Shown: positions 44,408 through 55,244, counted from the stretch's first letter. The stretch: 64,000 bases of DNA from Hymenopus coronatus (GCA_030762935.1 CM060895.1:74693001-74757000); one strand, 5' to 3'. A program made the numbers and translations. Notes: generated from the letters alone by a model not told the origin.

Positions 44408-45010
44408 ATCATTCCTGAGAGGGACCACCAAGTACTGTACAATATACGACCATATGCTTATTCAAATTTTCCATCCCGAATGACTGACGATTTTCACGAA
44501 GAAGTGTCTTGAATTTCGAAAATGATATCTCCACGTCACAAGCAATAGGGCCAGAATAATTATAACGTGGAATGTCACTCACACTCACATCAACGATTGA
44601 CCATCATGTTGACCATCCAATACATTTGAAATGTTACACATATTTAAATCCATTATTATATTTTAAATCTTCCTTGAATGTTCTCTCTTTCTTTTTTTAA
44701 GTTCTGTGCTACAGGACCAGAAAAACATTAATTTTTTTTCAACATCCTGAACTATTGAACTGATTTTCTCAAAGGCTGATTCCAATTTCTTTATGGAATT
44801 GCAAAGAAAACAAATTTAAAGAAATGTATGCTAAGTCCTTTCTTAACTCAGAGTCACTTAAAAAAGTGTTTAAAGTATTTTAATAAAACTGGCATCTTTA
44901 TTATTTAGTTCATTCATGACAGCAGCAAAACCACCCGGTTTTCTGCGTAGTATTGAACTGCGGTTAACCATGTTCCCCAACGAATCACCACAGACGCAGT
45001 AGGCAACCAA
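44408..45010 (-). pseudogene. hAT-type transposase relic (C-terminal part)
   Basis: Minus-strand translation gives, upstream, VVIRWGTWLTAVQYYAEN (canonical P..V.TRWGTWLxAAxYYAEN) and, downstream, ISFSKFKTLLRENRQSFGME followed by NLNKHMVVYC (canonical FSxYKxLLxxNRxSFxxENLxxHxVxxCN). Both blocks belong to the hAT-derived group that also gave rise to the vertebrate CGGBP1 protein. The middle is full of stops and shifts, and no zinc finger is seen. The relic is dead and its ends are undefined. Confidence 0.75.
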
Positions 45011-45054
45011 GTGTTTGAACTTTTGTTCCTAAAAATTTCAATTAGTGTTATTTA

Positions 45055-45380
45055 ATTTAATTGTTTGTTTTTTCGCACAAGTCGTGTGTAGGACAGGCTT
45101 TGGATAGGTAGAATCATACTGAAAAATTCAATAACATAGCCGGGATTTGAACCGCGGATCTCCGGTCTCTAGCCGATTACTTCACCACTGAGCTATCATC
45201 GCAAGATGCCGGCACGGATTTTAAATTTAACTGTCTCGCATGCATGTTTCCTGGTAAACCATAAAGTTATCTCAAATTATTTTGAGATTACATACTCCAT
45301 ACCCAAAGGCAACTTACAAAATCTAAATGTTTTAAGTCAAGGGATTCATAGTATTGCTGACCACTGTGGTCAGTGAGTGT
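45055..45380 (-). mobile_element. SINE family B (B3), minus strand
   Basis: Contains the GTGTGTAGGACAGG tail, tRNA-like head (GGATTTGAACCGCGGATCTC in plus-strand sense) and body block (CCATAAAGTTATCTC, TTTTGAGATTACA). Only one arm of the foldback arrangement is present. Confidence 0.75.
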
Positions 45381-45384
45381 CAAT

Positions 45385-45646
45385 TTATTTTTTTCACACA
45401 AGCCGTGTGTAGGACAGGAGTTGAATAGGTAGAGTCAGACTGAAAAATGCAATGCCACAGCCGGGATTTGAGCCACGGATATCCCGGTCTCTAGCCGGTC
45501 GCTCTACCACTGAGCTACTATGGCAACATGCCGGCTCAGCACTAAATTTCTCAAGTTCCTCACATGCCACCTTGTGGTTTACCAGGAAACATGCAAGACA
45601 GTTAAGAAATTTAATGCCGTGTCGGCATGTTGCCACAATAGTTCAG
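45385..45646. mobile_element. SINE family B (B4), foldback with short right arm
   Basis: Minus-oriented tail and head (45395-45560) followed directly by a plus-oriented fragment (CACCTTGTGGTTTACCAGGA to GTTGCCACAATAGTTCAG). The plus arm is cut at its box A by a SINE-C insertion and resumes at 45885. Confidence 0.75.
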
Positions 45647-45892
45647 GGCTGCGCCATGGCCGAGTAGTTAGATCTCTCGCCTAGACGGCCCGGGTTCGAT
45701 CCCAAGCGACCGCATGTGAGGTTTATGGTGGACAAAGCGGTGCAGGGGCGGGTTTTCCCCGGGTTCTCCGGTTTTCCCCGCCATGGCATTCCCCCGGTGC
45801 TCCATCTTCATCTGCATCACCAGTGTCACCGCCTGCGGTGCCATGGTAGTAAAAGTGGGCGTTAAACACTATCCAAAAAGATGGTAGTTCAG
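45639..45892 (+). mobile_element. SINE family C inserted in SINE-B, with target duplication
   Basis: Element 45647-45884 lies between TAGTTCAG at 45639-45646 and at 45885-45892. The tRNA-like head is intact: box A-like TGGCCGAGTAGTTAG and box B-like GGGTTCGATCCC. The body has GGTGGACAAAGCGG and GGGTTCTCCGGTTTTCCCC, and ends GTGGGCGTTAAACACTATCC plus an A-rich tail. The SINE-B head is split at its box A. Confidence 0.85.
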
Positions 45893-45920
45893 TGGTAGAG
45901 CAACCGGCTAGCAATTGTTT
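45885..45920 (+). mobile_element. SINE family B head, continuation after insertion
   Basis: TAGTTCAGTGGTAGAGCAAC and CGGCTAG continue the split head of B4. The rest of the element is missing. Confidence 0.65.
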
Positions 45921-46027
45921 TAGATGACTTGATGAACCCCTTTTTTGGCGTTGGAAATTAATTTGTCAATGACAAGATGCATGAATAATTTTAGGAATAC
46001 TAACTGCAAGTCCTGCTGCTGCCGCCT

Positions 46028-46865
46028 TTTTACTTTCTCTACACGTACTATGTACATAGTGTATAGAAAAGGTATTGCACTCCATAAAAAAATTCAATTC
46101 CGAGATTTCACCGGAATTATATGTTTTAGGGTCCCCTGTATCCAAAAAAAGTATTTTCAGAAAAAGATCCGTGTGTCTGTGAACACGATAACTAAGAAAC
46201 GATAAGCTAGTAAAATATCAAACTTGGTATTTAAGTTTAACATTTTCCAGGGATGCGACACGAAAATTTTGAGAAAAATCCCCCCACCCCAAACTATCCT
46301 TTACATGGAACTTTTTCCGAAATTTTGATATTCTCATAAATGGCTCTAACGACTTTGATTAAGATATCATATATTAAACATACTTACCTGATAAATAAAA
46401 TGTATATCTTGAATTTTCTGGGAATAACTTCTGAAGACTACTTTGTTTTGGGTAAATTTTACGGAATTTTGCATAACTGCTAAACCATAAGAGATGGACA
46501 AAAACTTATCAAAAAATGTAGAGCACATTAAAACACACAATTTATGTAGTAATATCTTTTTTTCGTGGAGTTGATACGTTTTGAGATATTTTGTTTCAGC
46601 TGAAAAACTTAACTTTTCTCATACTAGAATTTGTCAACTCCTGTCCATACAAACAAAGAAATTTCAGTCACATTACAACCAGCTTTTGACTATCACTTTA
46701 ACCTATGGTATTTCCTTATTTCGCATCTACTTACAAGGAAGCAAGTAATAAGACTATTTCTGCTAATTTTTTTGTCAATTACTATGAAATAAATAGAAGC
46801 GTAAACTGTTTAACAATTTTTTGCAGAGATGTTGAGAAAGTCATGTGAATGGAATACATCTGTCA
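46028..46865 (+). repeat. Family X repeat, full length (best reference copy)
   Basis: Begins TTTTTACTTTCTCTACACGT with the palindrome ACTATGTACATAGT at 46047-46060, then TTCCGAGATTTCACCGGAAT, the GATGCGACACGAAAATTTTG block and ACTGCTAAACCATAAGAG. It ends GAGAAAGTCATGTGAATGG. The order of blocks matches the other full copies. No box A/B, no LINE tail and no long frame is seen, so the class is unknown. Confidence 0.9.
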
Positions 46866-47099
46866 AAAATAACAAAACACGATCATACACCTTATTGCCA
46901 CAATATCTGGATTGATTCAATAAATAATTTGGCAATAGTCACATGGTTTACGATTAATGTATTTGTTGCGTAATCAGTTTTCCTAAAATCTTTCATTGCT
47001 GCTAGATGAAAAATACGGATGATGACTTCCCATTTAAGAAAATTTAAACCAATTTTATCTCAGAAATGTCTAATACAATAACTAAAATATGTTTAACAT

Positions 47100-47230
47100 A
47101 AACTGTTGTAACATGGCACGGCATTAATTTCCTTAAGTGGTTAGAGACACCGTCTGGAGAACGGGAGATCCGTGATTAATATTTCGGTTATGGCATTGAA
47201 TTTTTCAGTCTGACTCTTAACTGTTTAACT
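47100..47230 (+). mobile_element. SINE family B fragment (B5)
   Basis: ACGGCATTAATTTCC, a diverged head (GGAGATCCGTGATTAATATT) and TGGCATTGAATTTTTCAGTC. Body and part of the head are lost. Confidence 0.6.
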
Positions 47231-47237
47231 CCTGTCC

Positions 47238-47402
47238 CCCAAGCGACCACATATGAGATTTGTGGTGGGCAAAGCGGCGCTGGGGGGGTTCTCCGGTTTC
47301 CCCCGTCATTGCATTCCACCGGTACTCCATCTTCATTCATGTATCATCAGTGTCACCGCCTGCGGTGCCATAAGTAGTTAAAGCGGGCGTTAAACACTAC
47401 CA
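47238..47402 (+). mobile_element. SINE family C, 5'-truncated
   Basis: Starts in CCCAAGCGACCACATATGAG and ends GCGGGCGTTAAACACTACC, the same subtype as 45647. The tRNA-like head is missing. Confidence 0.75.
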
Positions 47403-47404
47403 AA

Positions 47405-47640
47405 AAAAAACTCTTGTCCTACACACGGCTTGTGAAAAAAAGAAACACTACAAAAAAAACAAAAAAACTACTGTCTTACACACGGCTAGTGTGAAAAAAC
47501 AAAACACTACAACAAAAAAACTCCTGTCCTACACACGGCTTGTGAAAAAACAAAACACTACCAACAAAAAAACAAAAAAAAAAAACACTACCAAAAAAGA
47601 AAACCTGTCTTACACACGGCTAGTGTGAAAAAACAAATTA
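47405..47640 (+). repeat. Tandem array of the SINE-B tail
   Basis: Four degenerate units of about 55-65 bp, each with CTGTCYTACACACGGCT(T/A)GTG followed by an A-rich linker with AACACTACMAAAAA. The linker matches the 3' tail of the SINE-C copy just upstream, so the array may mix both tails. Confidence 0.75.
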
Positions 47641-47905
47641 ACCCAATAGTTGGCTAAACTATGAAGTCCGAGACTTAAAGTACTTATGATATTGTAAGTC
47701 GCCATTGGGGTTGTCATCACAAAATAATTTAAGATCACCTTGTGGTTTACCGGGAAACATGCGAGTCAGTTGAGGAATTTAATGCCGTGTCGGCAATTTT
47801 CCATAGTAGCTCAATGGCTATAGCAACCGGCTGGATGCTGTGAGATATGCGATTCAAATCCCGGCTAAGGCATTGAATTTTTCAATCTGACTCTACCAAT
47901 CTAAA
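47641..47905 (+). mobile_element. SINE family B (B6), plus arm
   Basis: ATAGTTGGCTAAACTATGAA, the TTGTAAGTCGCCATTGGGG block, ACCTTGTGGTTTACCGGGAA, a tRNA-like head (box B-like GATTCAAATCCCGG) and TTGAATTTTTCAATCTGACT. It ends against the family-X copy at 47905. Confidence 0.8.
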
Positions 47906-48780
47906 TATAAAAAAATCTGATGTGTACCATTCACACGACTTTCTCTATATCTCTGCAACAAATCATTCTTAAAAAGCTTATGCTTCTATTTACATCATGC
48001 TAATCTAGAAAAATTAGCAGAAATAGTCTTATTACTTTCTTCCTTGTAAGTAGAAAGGAAATAACGGAGTAGCATAGGTTAAAGCGATAGTCAAAAGCTG
48101 ATTACTATGTGACAAGTTCCTTTGTTTGTATGGACATGAGTTGACAAATTCCTGTATGAGAAAAGTTAAGATTTTCGACCCTGAAAACAAAAATAAGGAA
48201 TATCTCAAAAACGACCAACTCCAAGACAAAAATGTATGCAACATAAATTGTGTGTTTTAATGTGCTGTACATTTTTTGTATGGTAAGTTTTTGTCTATCT
48301 CTTACGGTTTAGCAGTTATACAAAATTCCGGAAATTTTACTCAGAACAAAGTAGTCTTCAGAGGCTATTCCCAGAAAATTCAAAATATACATTTTATTTG
48401 TCGGATAAATATCTTTAATACACGATATTTTAATCAAAATCGTGAGAGTCATTTTTTAGAAAGTCAAAGTTTTCGAAAAAAGTTCCATGTAAAGGGTAGT
48501 TTGAGGTGGAGGGATTTTTCTCAAAATCTTCGTGTCGTATCCTGAAGATTCTTAACTTAAATACCAAGTTTGTTATTTTACCGACTTTTCGTTTTGAGTT
48601 ATCGTGTTCACAGCAACACGGACACACACACACGAATCTTTTTCTGAAAATACTTTTTTTAGATAAAGGGGACCCTAAAACATATATTTCCGGTGAAATC
48701 TCAGTATGGATTTTTTTGTGGATTGCAATACCTTCTCTATACATTATGTACATAGTTCGTATAGAGAAAGTAAAAATTGT
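47906..48780 (-). repeat. Family X repeat, full length
   Basis: Runs from ATCTGATGTGTACCATTCAC to TTCGTATAGAGAAAGTAAAA. The CA site is short (ACACACACACAC near 48622). The pair at 46028 (plus) and 47906 (minus) forms a long inverted repeat around the SINE cluster. Confidence 0.85.
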
Positions 48781-48856
48781 TACATTAGCTTGTTATCTCG
48801 TAAACCTTTTTTCAGCAGATTTTCATACTGGAAATGCTCCACACGATGCAATTCTT

Positions 48857-49095
48857 ACTTTCTCTAGCACGTACATAATGCATAGGTAGAGAAGATATTG
48901 TTTTCCTCCCAAAAATTCGATACAGAGAATTATTCGTTTAAGGGTCTCCCGAATTTAAAAACCCCATTTTAAGAAAAAGTCGTGTTTTTATGTGTCTTTC
49001 TGTCTATGAACAACATAACTCAAAATCGAAAAATTGATATTTAAGTTCACATTTTGTAAGGCTGCAACACTAAGATTTTCAAGAAAAATGTTATA
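48857..49095 (+). repeat. Family X repeat, 5' fragment
   Basis: Begins TTACTTTCTCTAGCACGTAC (the same CTCTAGC variant as 20930) and stops after AACACTAAGATTTTCAAG. Confidence 0.7.
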
Positions 49096-50345
49096 ACATA
49101 ACAATAACTATTGAAAAATCATGAGGTTTGGAGAGTAAAAGAAGTTACAATTTTTCTACAACAATTTGGAATCAATATCAAAAAAAAGGCAGTTAATATT
49201 TTAAAAAGCCTAAGGTGTAGCATTTTTATTAGAACAATGAATTTAGAAAATAAAACAATATTTAATTTTACCATGTTCTCCAGGTTGCAGAGCTATTTAA
49301 ATATATATTATTATGATTATGATTATTATACGCAATAATTGATATAATTTCAATAACAAAGCTTACATTTATTAAATTAAAAAAAAAAAATCCACGGAAT
49401 TTACCATCTTAATATAGATTAAATGAGTAATGATGTTTGGAATTTTTCTTACAGCATAGAGGACACCTAAAACATGTTTTCAATACCGCTGCTGCTGTTT
49501 GGTATGTACACATATGGCCACATGATCTCTTGTACAATGTTTTTATTAAATCCCCCATACAGCAATTTAATTGGTGCTGTATTCCATTGTTTTCAAACAT
49601 TAATCATCGAAGTTTATATGGAACGGCTATCTCATAGAACCACCGACCAACATGCACGCTTTTGTATTCCCAACTCAACAATGCCAGAGCACATGTAAAG
49701 GGCATTCACAATTATATTTCTGGCGCTCGGCTGTGATACCTTCACTTTTTTTCTCTTCCTTTCTGCAGCTCTTGTTATTCACTCCTTGTTGAATTTTAGT
49801 CGAGTGTAGAGGATTTTTATTCTCATTCTACAAACAAATACAAGCAAAACAGGCTACGAGAGGAAACCAGATTGAATTAGCTGAGTTTGTTTTGTGACTA
49901 CACAAAAATCTGATATAATAGGTTTACACATTTGTAACAGTTTTTGCTGTAGTATTCTGCGTCGAATGTCCAGGGCTCGATTTATGGTCCTGAGGTGGTG
50001 GTGTTTTGCCAAAACTTCACTTTTGAATTGCTCTTGTTAAGTTTAGCCCCTCTCGGTCCATCGCCAAACTCATCAATAGACTTGGCATACGATTGCGGTT
50101 TGGTTGACTCTGACTGGAACATAGTTATGTGCACACAGGTTTTCACTGGGACCTCCCCCTTCACAAACACTGTTGGCCACTGACTCTAAGCAAACGATCA
50201 TTACATGTACTGCCTGTTACGAAGGTACGGAGTCCAATAGAAGACGTTTGGCTTTGTTACACCCAGAAAATATATAGGAATCTATTGCAGTACTAGTTCA
50301 TGCATGTAAATCACACAAGAAACTGATTTTTTTTATTTAAATGAA
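49096..50345. other. AT-rich spacer
   Basis: Overlapping short frames at 49409-49698 lie on both strands and share no known motif. No repeat ends recognised. Confidence 0.4.
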
Positions 50346-50612
50346 ATGGCGTGTTATTTATGGACGCTCTTTAACTGTTGTGGTTCTCAGCATCCCATAC
50401 TATACTGGGCGTGCAAGACCGCTTAATTTTGCTCAGAGGCGAATCGGGCTTGAGGTTCTATGACACGAGACCAACGGCTTTACTTCCCTTCCGAAGGAAG
50501 CCATGCTAAGGATTTTTACACCCGAAAAAATCCATCGTCCTCTGCCGGGTTTGAACCCGCGACCTTGGGTATATGTAGCTAGCATGGTAACCATTACACC
50601 ACGGAGGGCGTC
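50346..50612 (-). mobile_element. tRNA-derived SINE, family D, complete head
   Basis: Minus strand: CGCCCTCCGTGGTGTAATGG (box A region), then GCGGGTTCAAACCCGGC (box B region), then a body ending at the TGGCGTGTTATTTATGGACG block in plus-strand sense. The T-stem-like CGGG...CCCG pairing around box B is intact. Confidence 0.8.
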
Positions 50613-52220
50613 TAGTTTTTTTTATATTTGCTACAGTATACATTTTTCATTTGCCACAGAACAAATTTATTATTTTGTTCATGCTAGCTATACTTTGTAA
50701 TAAAAGTTTGTTTACGAGAGAAAATTATACTTAATTCTGTGGCCACCTATACCTAAAGCATAAACTCTGTAACGCACGAGATTGCTGCCTCTCCTCTCCC
50801 CTCTCCGCTCGCTTGTGAACAACATACCATTATACTAGAAGTTAACCAGCCATGTCCGAAGCATACTCCTCACCCTAGCATCGGTGGAAACCACGCAATG
50901 GATACTTGTACTGTGTCCACAGAAACATTCCCTGGTTATCAACAGGTGCAGCTTCGCTGGCAGTTGTTTACATGAAATTGTCATTACAAAGTTTATTACT
51001 TATCTCAACAGCACTAATTATATGATCTACGTGTCACATTGCAGACATCAAGGCAGCATTTCCACTTGTGCCACACGTGCCAGATGAGATATTTTATTTG
51101 CCGTCTAATACTTCTTTTTATGGGGTCAAAGTCAAAGGATCTCAGTCAAAGGAGCCCAGCTGCGAAAGACATGTTGGTTTCCAACGCGTCCAATCCATCT
51201 TATTATAGTTTTTATCAGAACATGATAGCATTGTCCCACTCCGCTACCAAAAGCAGTGTGACTTTAAAGCTTATGAGGTTTGCGGTTGGAAACCAACCCT
51301 CGCAGTTGCCAAGTCTTCCACTTCATGGTCCCTAAAATGCTGTGCATAGCTCACTGGTTTGAATTAATACTAAAACGAAACATGAAACTGAACTGCTGTC
51401 AATCTCCAGGAAACAGATTTTACTATGTGTCTCTCACCCCAGTAGAGGGTGGTCTTTTGTTTGCTAATGGTTACTGTCCAGTGGCAGGGAGCGGTCCTGT
51501 TTGAAGGTCAGTATGTTTTAGAGAAAACTATACTAGTTGATTCAGACCAGCCCTTACAACAAGATGCCATAACACATTTAAATATTATACGGTTCACACC
51601 TAGTTGAAAATTTAACTTCTCGGCATTTACCACAATTTGTTTCTGAAAAATGGAAACAGCGCAAGTCCAAAACGTGTCTAAATTGTTTTTCTTTTGATCA
51701 AATTACATTACAATTCGAGTTTTATCATCAAGTATATCACGGAGAATTTATAGAAATCATTATAATTATAAATATAGGGTCCAGGGTTGTCGTATTAGAA
51801 TATATAAGTTAACTTTATTACTTTTACTTATCATTTTATATCCTCATTTAACAGAACTAAACTGTAATCCTAAAATATTTGCCCACTTTACACCAAAGCA
51901 ATAGAAAGTAAGCTAAATTTAAGCTCATGGGTTCATTAAATGGATGGAGCGGAAGACGCATTTGGTATTTTGGTATCTACTCAGTCATATAAGTTCAAAC
52001 TGCTGTAATTTAAAATACATAACAATATTTCGGATATCTAATCCTATACAAAATTACTTGATAGAAAATGTGTAGCACATATTTTATGGTTGACGTCTTC
52101 GATATGGTACTTCATTACGAGTGGCTAGGGTAGTGAATTTAGAACAGTTGCTCTCTCTCTCTCGATCTGGAGCATTCTACGTTTCTTTCTCGCCACAGTT
52201 ATAGGTTGGGGGAAATTATT
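50613..52220. other. Spacer, no supported gene
   Basis: Frames of 67-98 codons at 50884-51504 overlap each other in different phases and show no family motif. (CT)n is present near 52150. Confidence 0.4.
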
Positions 52221-52224
52221 TTGT

Positions 52225-52800
52225 TTATTTTATACAGAAGATTGGAAGGCAGCCATAAGTGGTTAAAAATTGAGTATGCAGTTGGGCTAGAGGGATAGTA
52301 GCGGTGAAGATGATGGATGATAGGGTAATTAGATTTGGGATAAGAAACAACTTAGGAATTTGAGTAAATTGTGTTTCAAATGTTGATGCAGCATTCTTTG
52401 ACGACTTATTTATCCCTGGATAAGGAGCTTGCCTGTAGTCAACCGCGGTTTTGAGCAAGCAGTCCATTGCTATTTCATTAGCCTTACGACTCGCATGGCC
52501 TTTGACACAGTGAATAGTGACCGGGTTAAATCCTCAATGTTGATTAGCATTATTATTCTGATTTCTAGGAGTACATCTTGACTACACCTAACCATATCAC
52601 CTACCCCAAATCTGTCCTTTTGCGGTAGAGTCTTTCGGTTGTAGTTTGATCCAAATAACCACAATGATAGTCCCACACATTGTGATGAATATTCGGGGCT
52701 TAAACTTCTTATACGAGTGAACATCTATTTGGAGTCCATCTCTGTGGGCACACTGCTGTAACGTGACTTTCCGTTTGGACCCGTCCGTGAATATCCGGAC
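52225..52800 (-). pseudogene. LINE RNase H domain relic
   Basis: Minus-strand translation begins VRIFTDGSKRKV, the RNase H TDGS block with its catalytic D. Further down, in another frame, it reads HCVKGHASRKANEIAMDCLL (consensus VKGHxGxxGNExAD) and KTAVDYRQAPYPGINKSSK. These are in the right order for the RNase H region of I-type or R1-like LINE ORF2s. The intervening catalytic segments are scrambled by frameshifts, and no RT motif was found nearby. Confidence 0.65.
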
Positions 52801-53085
52801 TTCAGCTTGAGACAGTACATGTCTTGTTCCGGGGGAAAGAATTATTAAGAAGAGAAATATAAATCATAGCCAAGAAATTAAATTATATCACGAAGATAAA
52901 ATATAATTGTAGAGTTAAAATGGGAAGGGTAGAAAAACTTTTAACACGTATAAGTCACGAGCTCGGGGTACAAGATCCGTTACCTGCCGTGCATTGACCC
53001 AAGGGAAAGCGGCGAGAATGCCCTGCCCAAGGGTAACTAATGGGACACAGCAAAACAATGCTCTCCACTGTTCAGGCGACAGTGT

Positions 53086-53235
53086 AAGGCACTTGGTGAA
53101 GGACCTCCGAACAACCAAGATGTGAAATTTAGAATGCGTGATGGAGCCAAACAGGCTACCGTTTAATTGTGAAGCACTTGGCGAAGAACCCCCGCACGAC
53201 CAAGATGTGATATTTGAACGCGTGGTGTAACCCTT
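53086..53235. repeat. 85-bp imperfect tandem duplication
   Basis: CACTTGGTGAAGGACCTCCG...ACCAAGATGTGAAATTT near 53090 recurs as CACTTGGCGAAGAACCCCCG...ACCAAGATGTGATATTT near 53175. Function unknown. Confidence 0.75.
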
Positions 53236-53600
53236 AGTTGTGACGGAAATAAGTGATTTTAAGACCGATCATAGTACGAGACATATCACTGCATCAAACA
53301 AATAAATTATAATAGTCGCGTGCTGGTAAAGTATAACGTCACAGTAGAAAATTAAGAAGTATACGTGTGTGTTCTAGGCGGAAAAAAGGCTGGATCAGTT
53401 AATAAAGCACTTGTGTCTCACCACAACCTGAAAGAGTCTCCATGTTAATAAAAACCGTGAGCAAATCCAACCATAATTCCACACCATTCCAATGCATATA
53501 ACCTGCGCCCGGGACACGACCCAGTACCGCCCCAAGCTTGTCTTAATTCTCCACAGATTCTGGTATAAAATTCGTATTATGTTGTCTTAAGTGTGAAATT

Positions 53601-53639
53601 ATGGAACTAAGGAATATAGAAGTTATTCCTTAGTTCCAT
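53601..53639. repeat. Perfect 16-bp hairpin
   Basis: ATGGAACTAAGGAATA (53601-53616) is followed by a 7-base loop and its exact complement (53624-53639). No U-tract or coding context suggests a specific role. Confidence 0.85.
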
Positions 53640-53879
53640 GATTACAGCTTCTGGTGGGTGCCTCTCCAATTAAAGACCGCTTAAATTCTCCGAGGGAATT
53701 CTGCTTCCTCCATGTTGCGTTACCGACCTGCTACAGTCGAGTGAGAGTGTAGATAAAGGTATCTATGAATGTTTGTGGATATCGTTCAGTTTAATTTGTT
53801 TACTCACTAGTAATGAAAATGTTATTTATGTTTCATATATCCATGCTAAAATCTGGCTCTGAAGCTTCGTGGGTTTTAT

Positions 53880-54065
53880 TGACTTGAGCACCAGCCCGAA
53901 TTTCCACTGCAGGAGTATGTGGTTCTGCATGACGGAGCACCACCTCATTTTAGAGTTTCGTTGACAGAAGCATTCTACATGAGCGGCTGCGTGGCAACTG
54001 GATAGATGATGGAGAACTATTTACTTGATCTGCTCGCTCCGTTGAATCCACTCCGTTTTACTCAC
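53880..54065 (+). pseudogene. DDE transposase relic (IS630/Tc1-mariner type)
   Basis: Plus-strand frames give LQEYVVLHDGAPPHFRVSLT, then in another phase LRGNWIDDGELF and SARSVESTPF. These align with the QQDGAPPHxxxxVREFL...RWIGRGGP...PRSPDLTPxDF region of insect Tc1/mariner-type transposases. This is a different and more eroded copy than 10900-11550, on the other strand. No terminal repeats found. Confidence 0.55.
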
Positions 54066-54308
54066 ATCTCAGAGTTCTGATGCATTTAACAGTTTGTGTT
54101 CGTGAACGCGATGTTGATTTTTAGTCGGTTTAGTAATAACGTAGAGATGTTGCTCTTTCTAAAAGCAGCTCAACCATTAGTAAACTTACCGATATTAGAG
54201 TCATACTTAGGGTCACACTGTTTTACTTTTATATCAGAGATAAAAAAAAAACACTTTAAATCACACGACCTCCTCTTCTCATGGTGAATTCAAAAATATC
54301 TATTGCCT

Positions 54309-54348
54309 ACTATATATATATATAGTATATGGGTATATATATACCCAT
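54309..54348. repeat. Two adjacent perfect palindromes
   Basis: 54309-54326 is an 18-bp AC(TA)nGT palindrome. 54329-54348 is a 20-bp palindrome made of ATGGGTATAT and its complement. They are separated by 2 bases. Probably an expanded (TA)n, but the GGG/CCC arms make the second one stable. Confidence 0.8.
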
Positions 54349-54434
54349 GAACGATATTAAATTTAACATGTACGAGAACGTGCAATATTATTTAGGTTTA
54401 GACATAGTAAGTGAGCTCTTGTGATGGAAAAAAG

Positions 54435-54815
54435 ATATTTGGGATTACATTCATATGATTTAATCAGGCACTTTTATTTTTTGTAAATTATTTTCTTTTT
54501 TATTTAAAGAATTTTTAATTCGGTGAAATAAATTTTAATTTTGTATTAATTTAGTTTAAATTGGACTGATTTAAGTTTTTCTCTATGTATTCCCCAAAAA
54601 AACTTTTTACATTTAAGTACATATTTGGTATTACATTCACATGATTTAATCAGGCACTTTTATTTTTTGTAAATTACCTTCATTTGTTCTTTTTCATATA
54701 AAGAATGTTTAATTTGTGTAAATAAATTTTAATTTTGTATTTAGCTTAAATTGACCTGGTTTAGGTTTTACTCTACCTATTCCACAAAAAACGTTTCACT
54801 TAAGTACAACTTTCA
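54435..54815. repeat. 186-bp tandem duplication
   Basis: ATATTTGGGATTACATTCAT at 54435 recurs as ATATTTGGTATTACATTCAC at 54621, and the match (GATTTAATCAGGCACTTTTA, AAATAAATTTTAATTTTGTA) continues to about 54815 with small indels. Confidence 0.9.
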
Positions 54816-55165
54816 CTCAGAATATAATAATTTAATTAAGAACGAAATTTTATTATGAATTTATATTAAGATCTTATCAAGGAAGATTTATTTATATTAT
54901 TGGATTGATTTAATATATTTATATGAAGTAGAATAACCTAACGCAAGAACTGGAAAAGAGTCGTAAAAATATATACATAAGATGTGCATTCCAATTTGAT
55001 CAGTCTTTTGAGACAGTAATAGTGGAGATAACGACTTCACGTGGCTGCACCGGCGGCTATGACAAAATGCCTACACATGTAACTGTCGGACATAAACAAC
55101 TTGTTTCCTGTCTTAGTCCTTTCCTCTGACTCAAAACTCTTGTGACAAATGAATACTAAGGCTGA

Positions 55166-55194
55166 CTGTCCGTCCGTCCGTCCGTCCGTCCGTT
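55166..55194. repeat. (CCGT)n microsatellite
   Basis: Seven tandem CCGT-type units (GTCCGTCCGT...). Confidence 0.9.
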
Positions 55195-55244
55195 TACTCC
55201 CATCCCATCGCATTCTATCCATGGCTTCACAGTACAGTTTCGAG

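Noticed and set aside
46028..46865. Family X as a Helitron (hairpin near one end)
   Set aside because: The terminal hairpin is suggestive, but no CTRR end follows it and no 5' TC with AT insertion site could be fixed.
47405..47640. Candidate CRISPR-like array (regular repeats with spacers)
   Set aside because: Only four degenerate units with A-rich linkers, and the repeat equals the SINE-B tail; the context is eukaryotic.
51039..51335. 98-codon plus-strand frame
   Set aside because: Overlaps other short frames in different phases and has no family motif.
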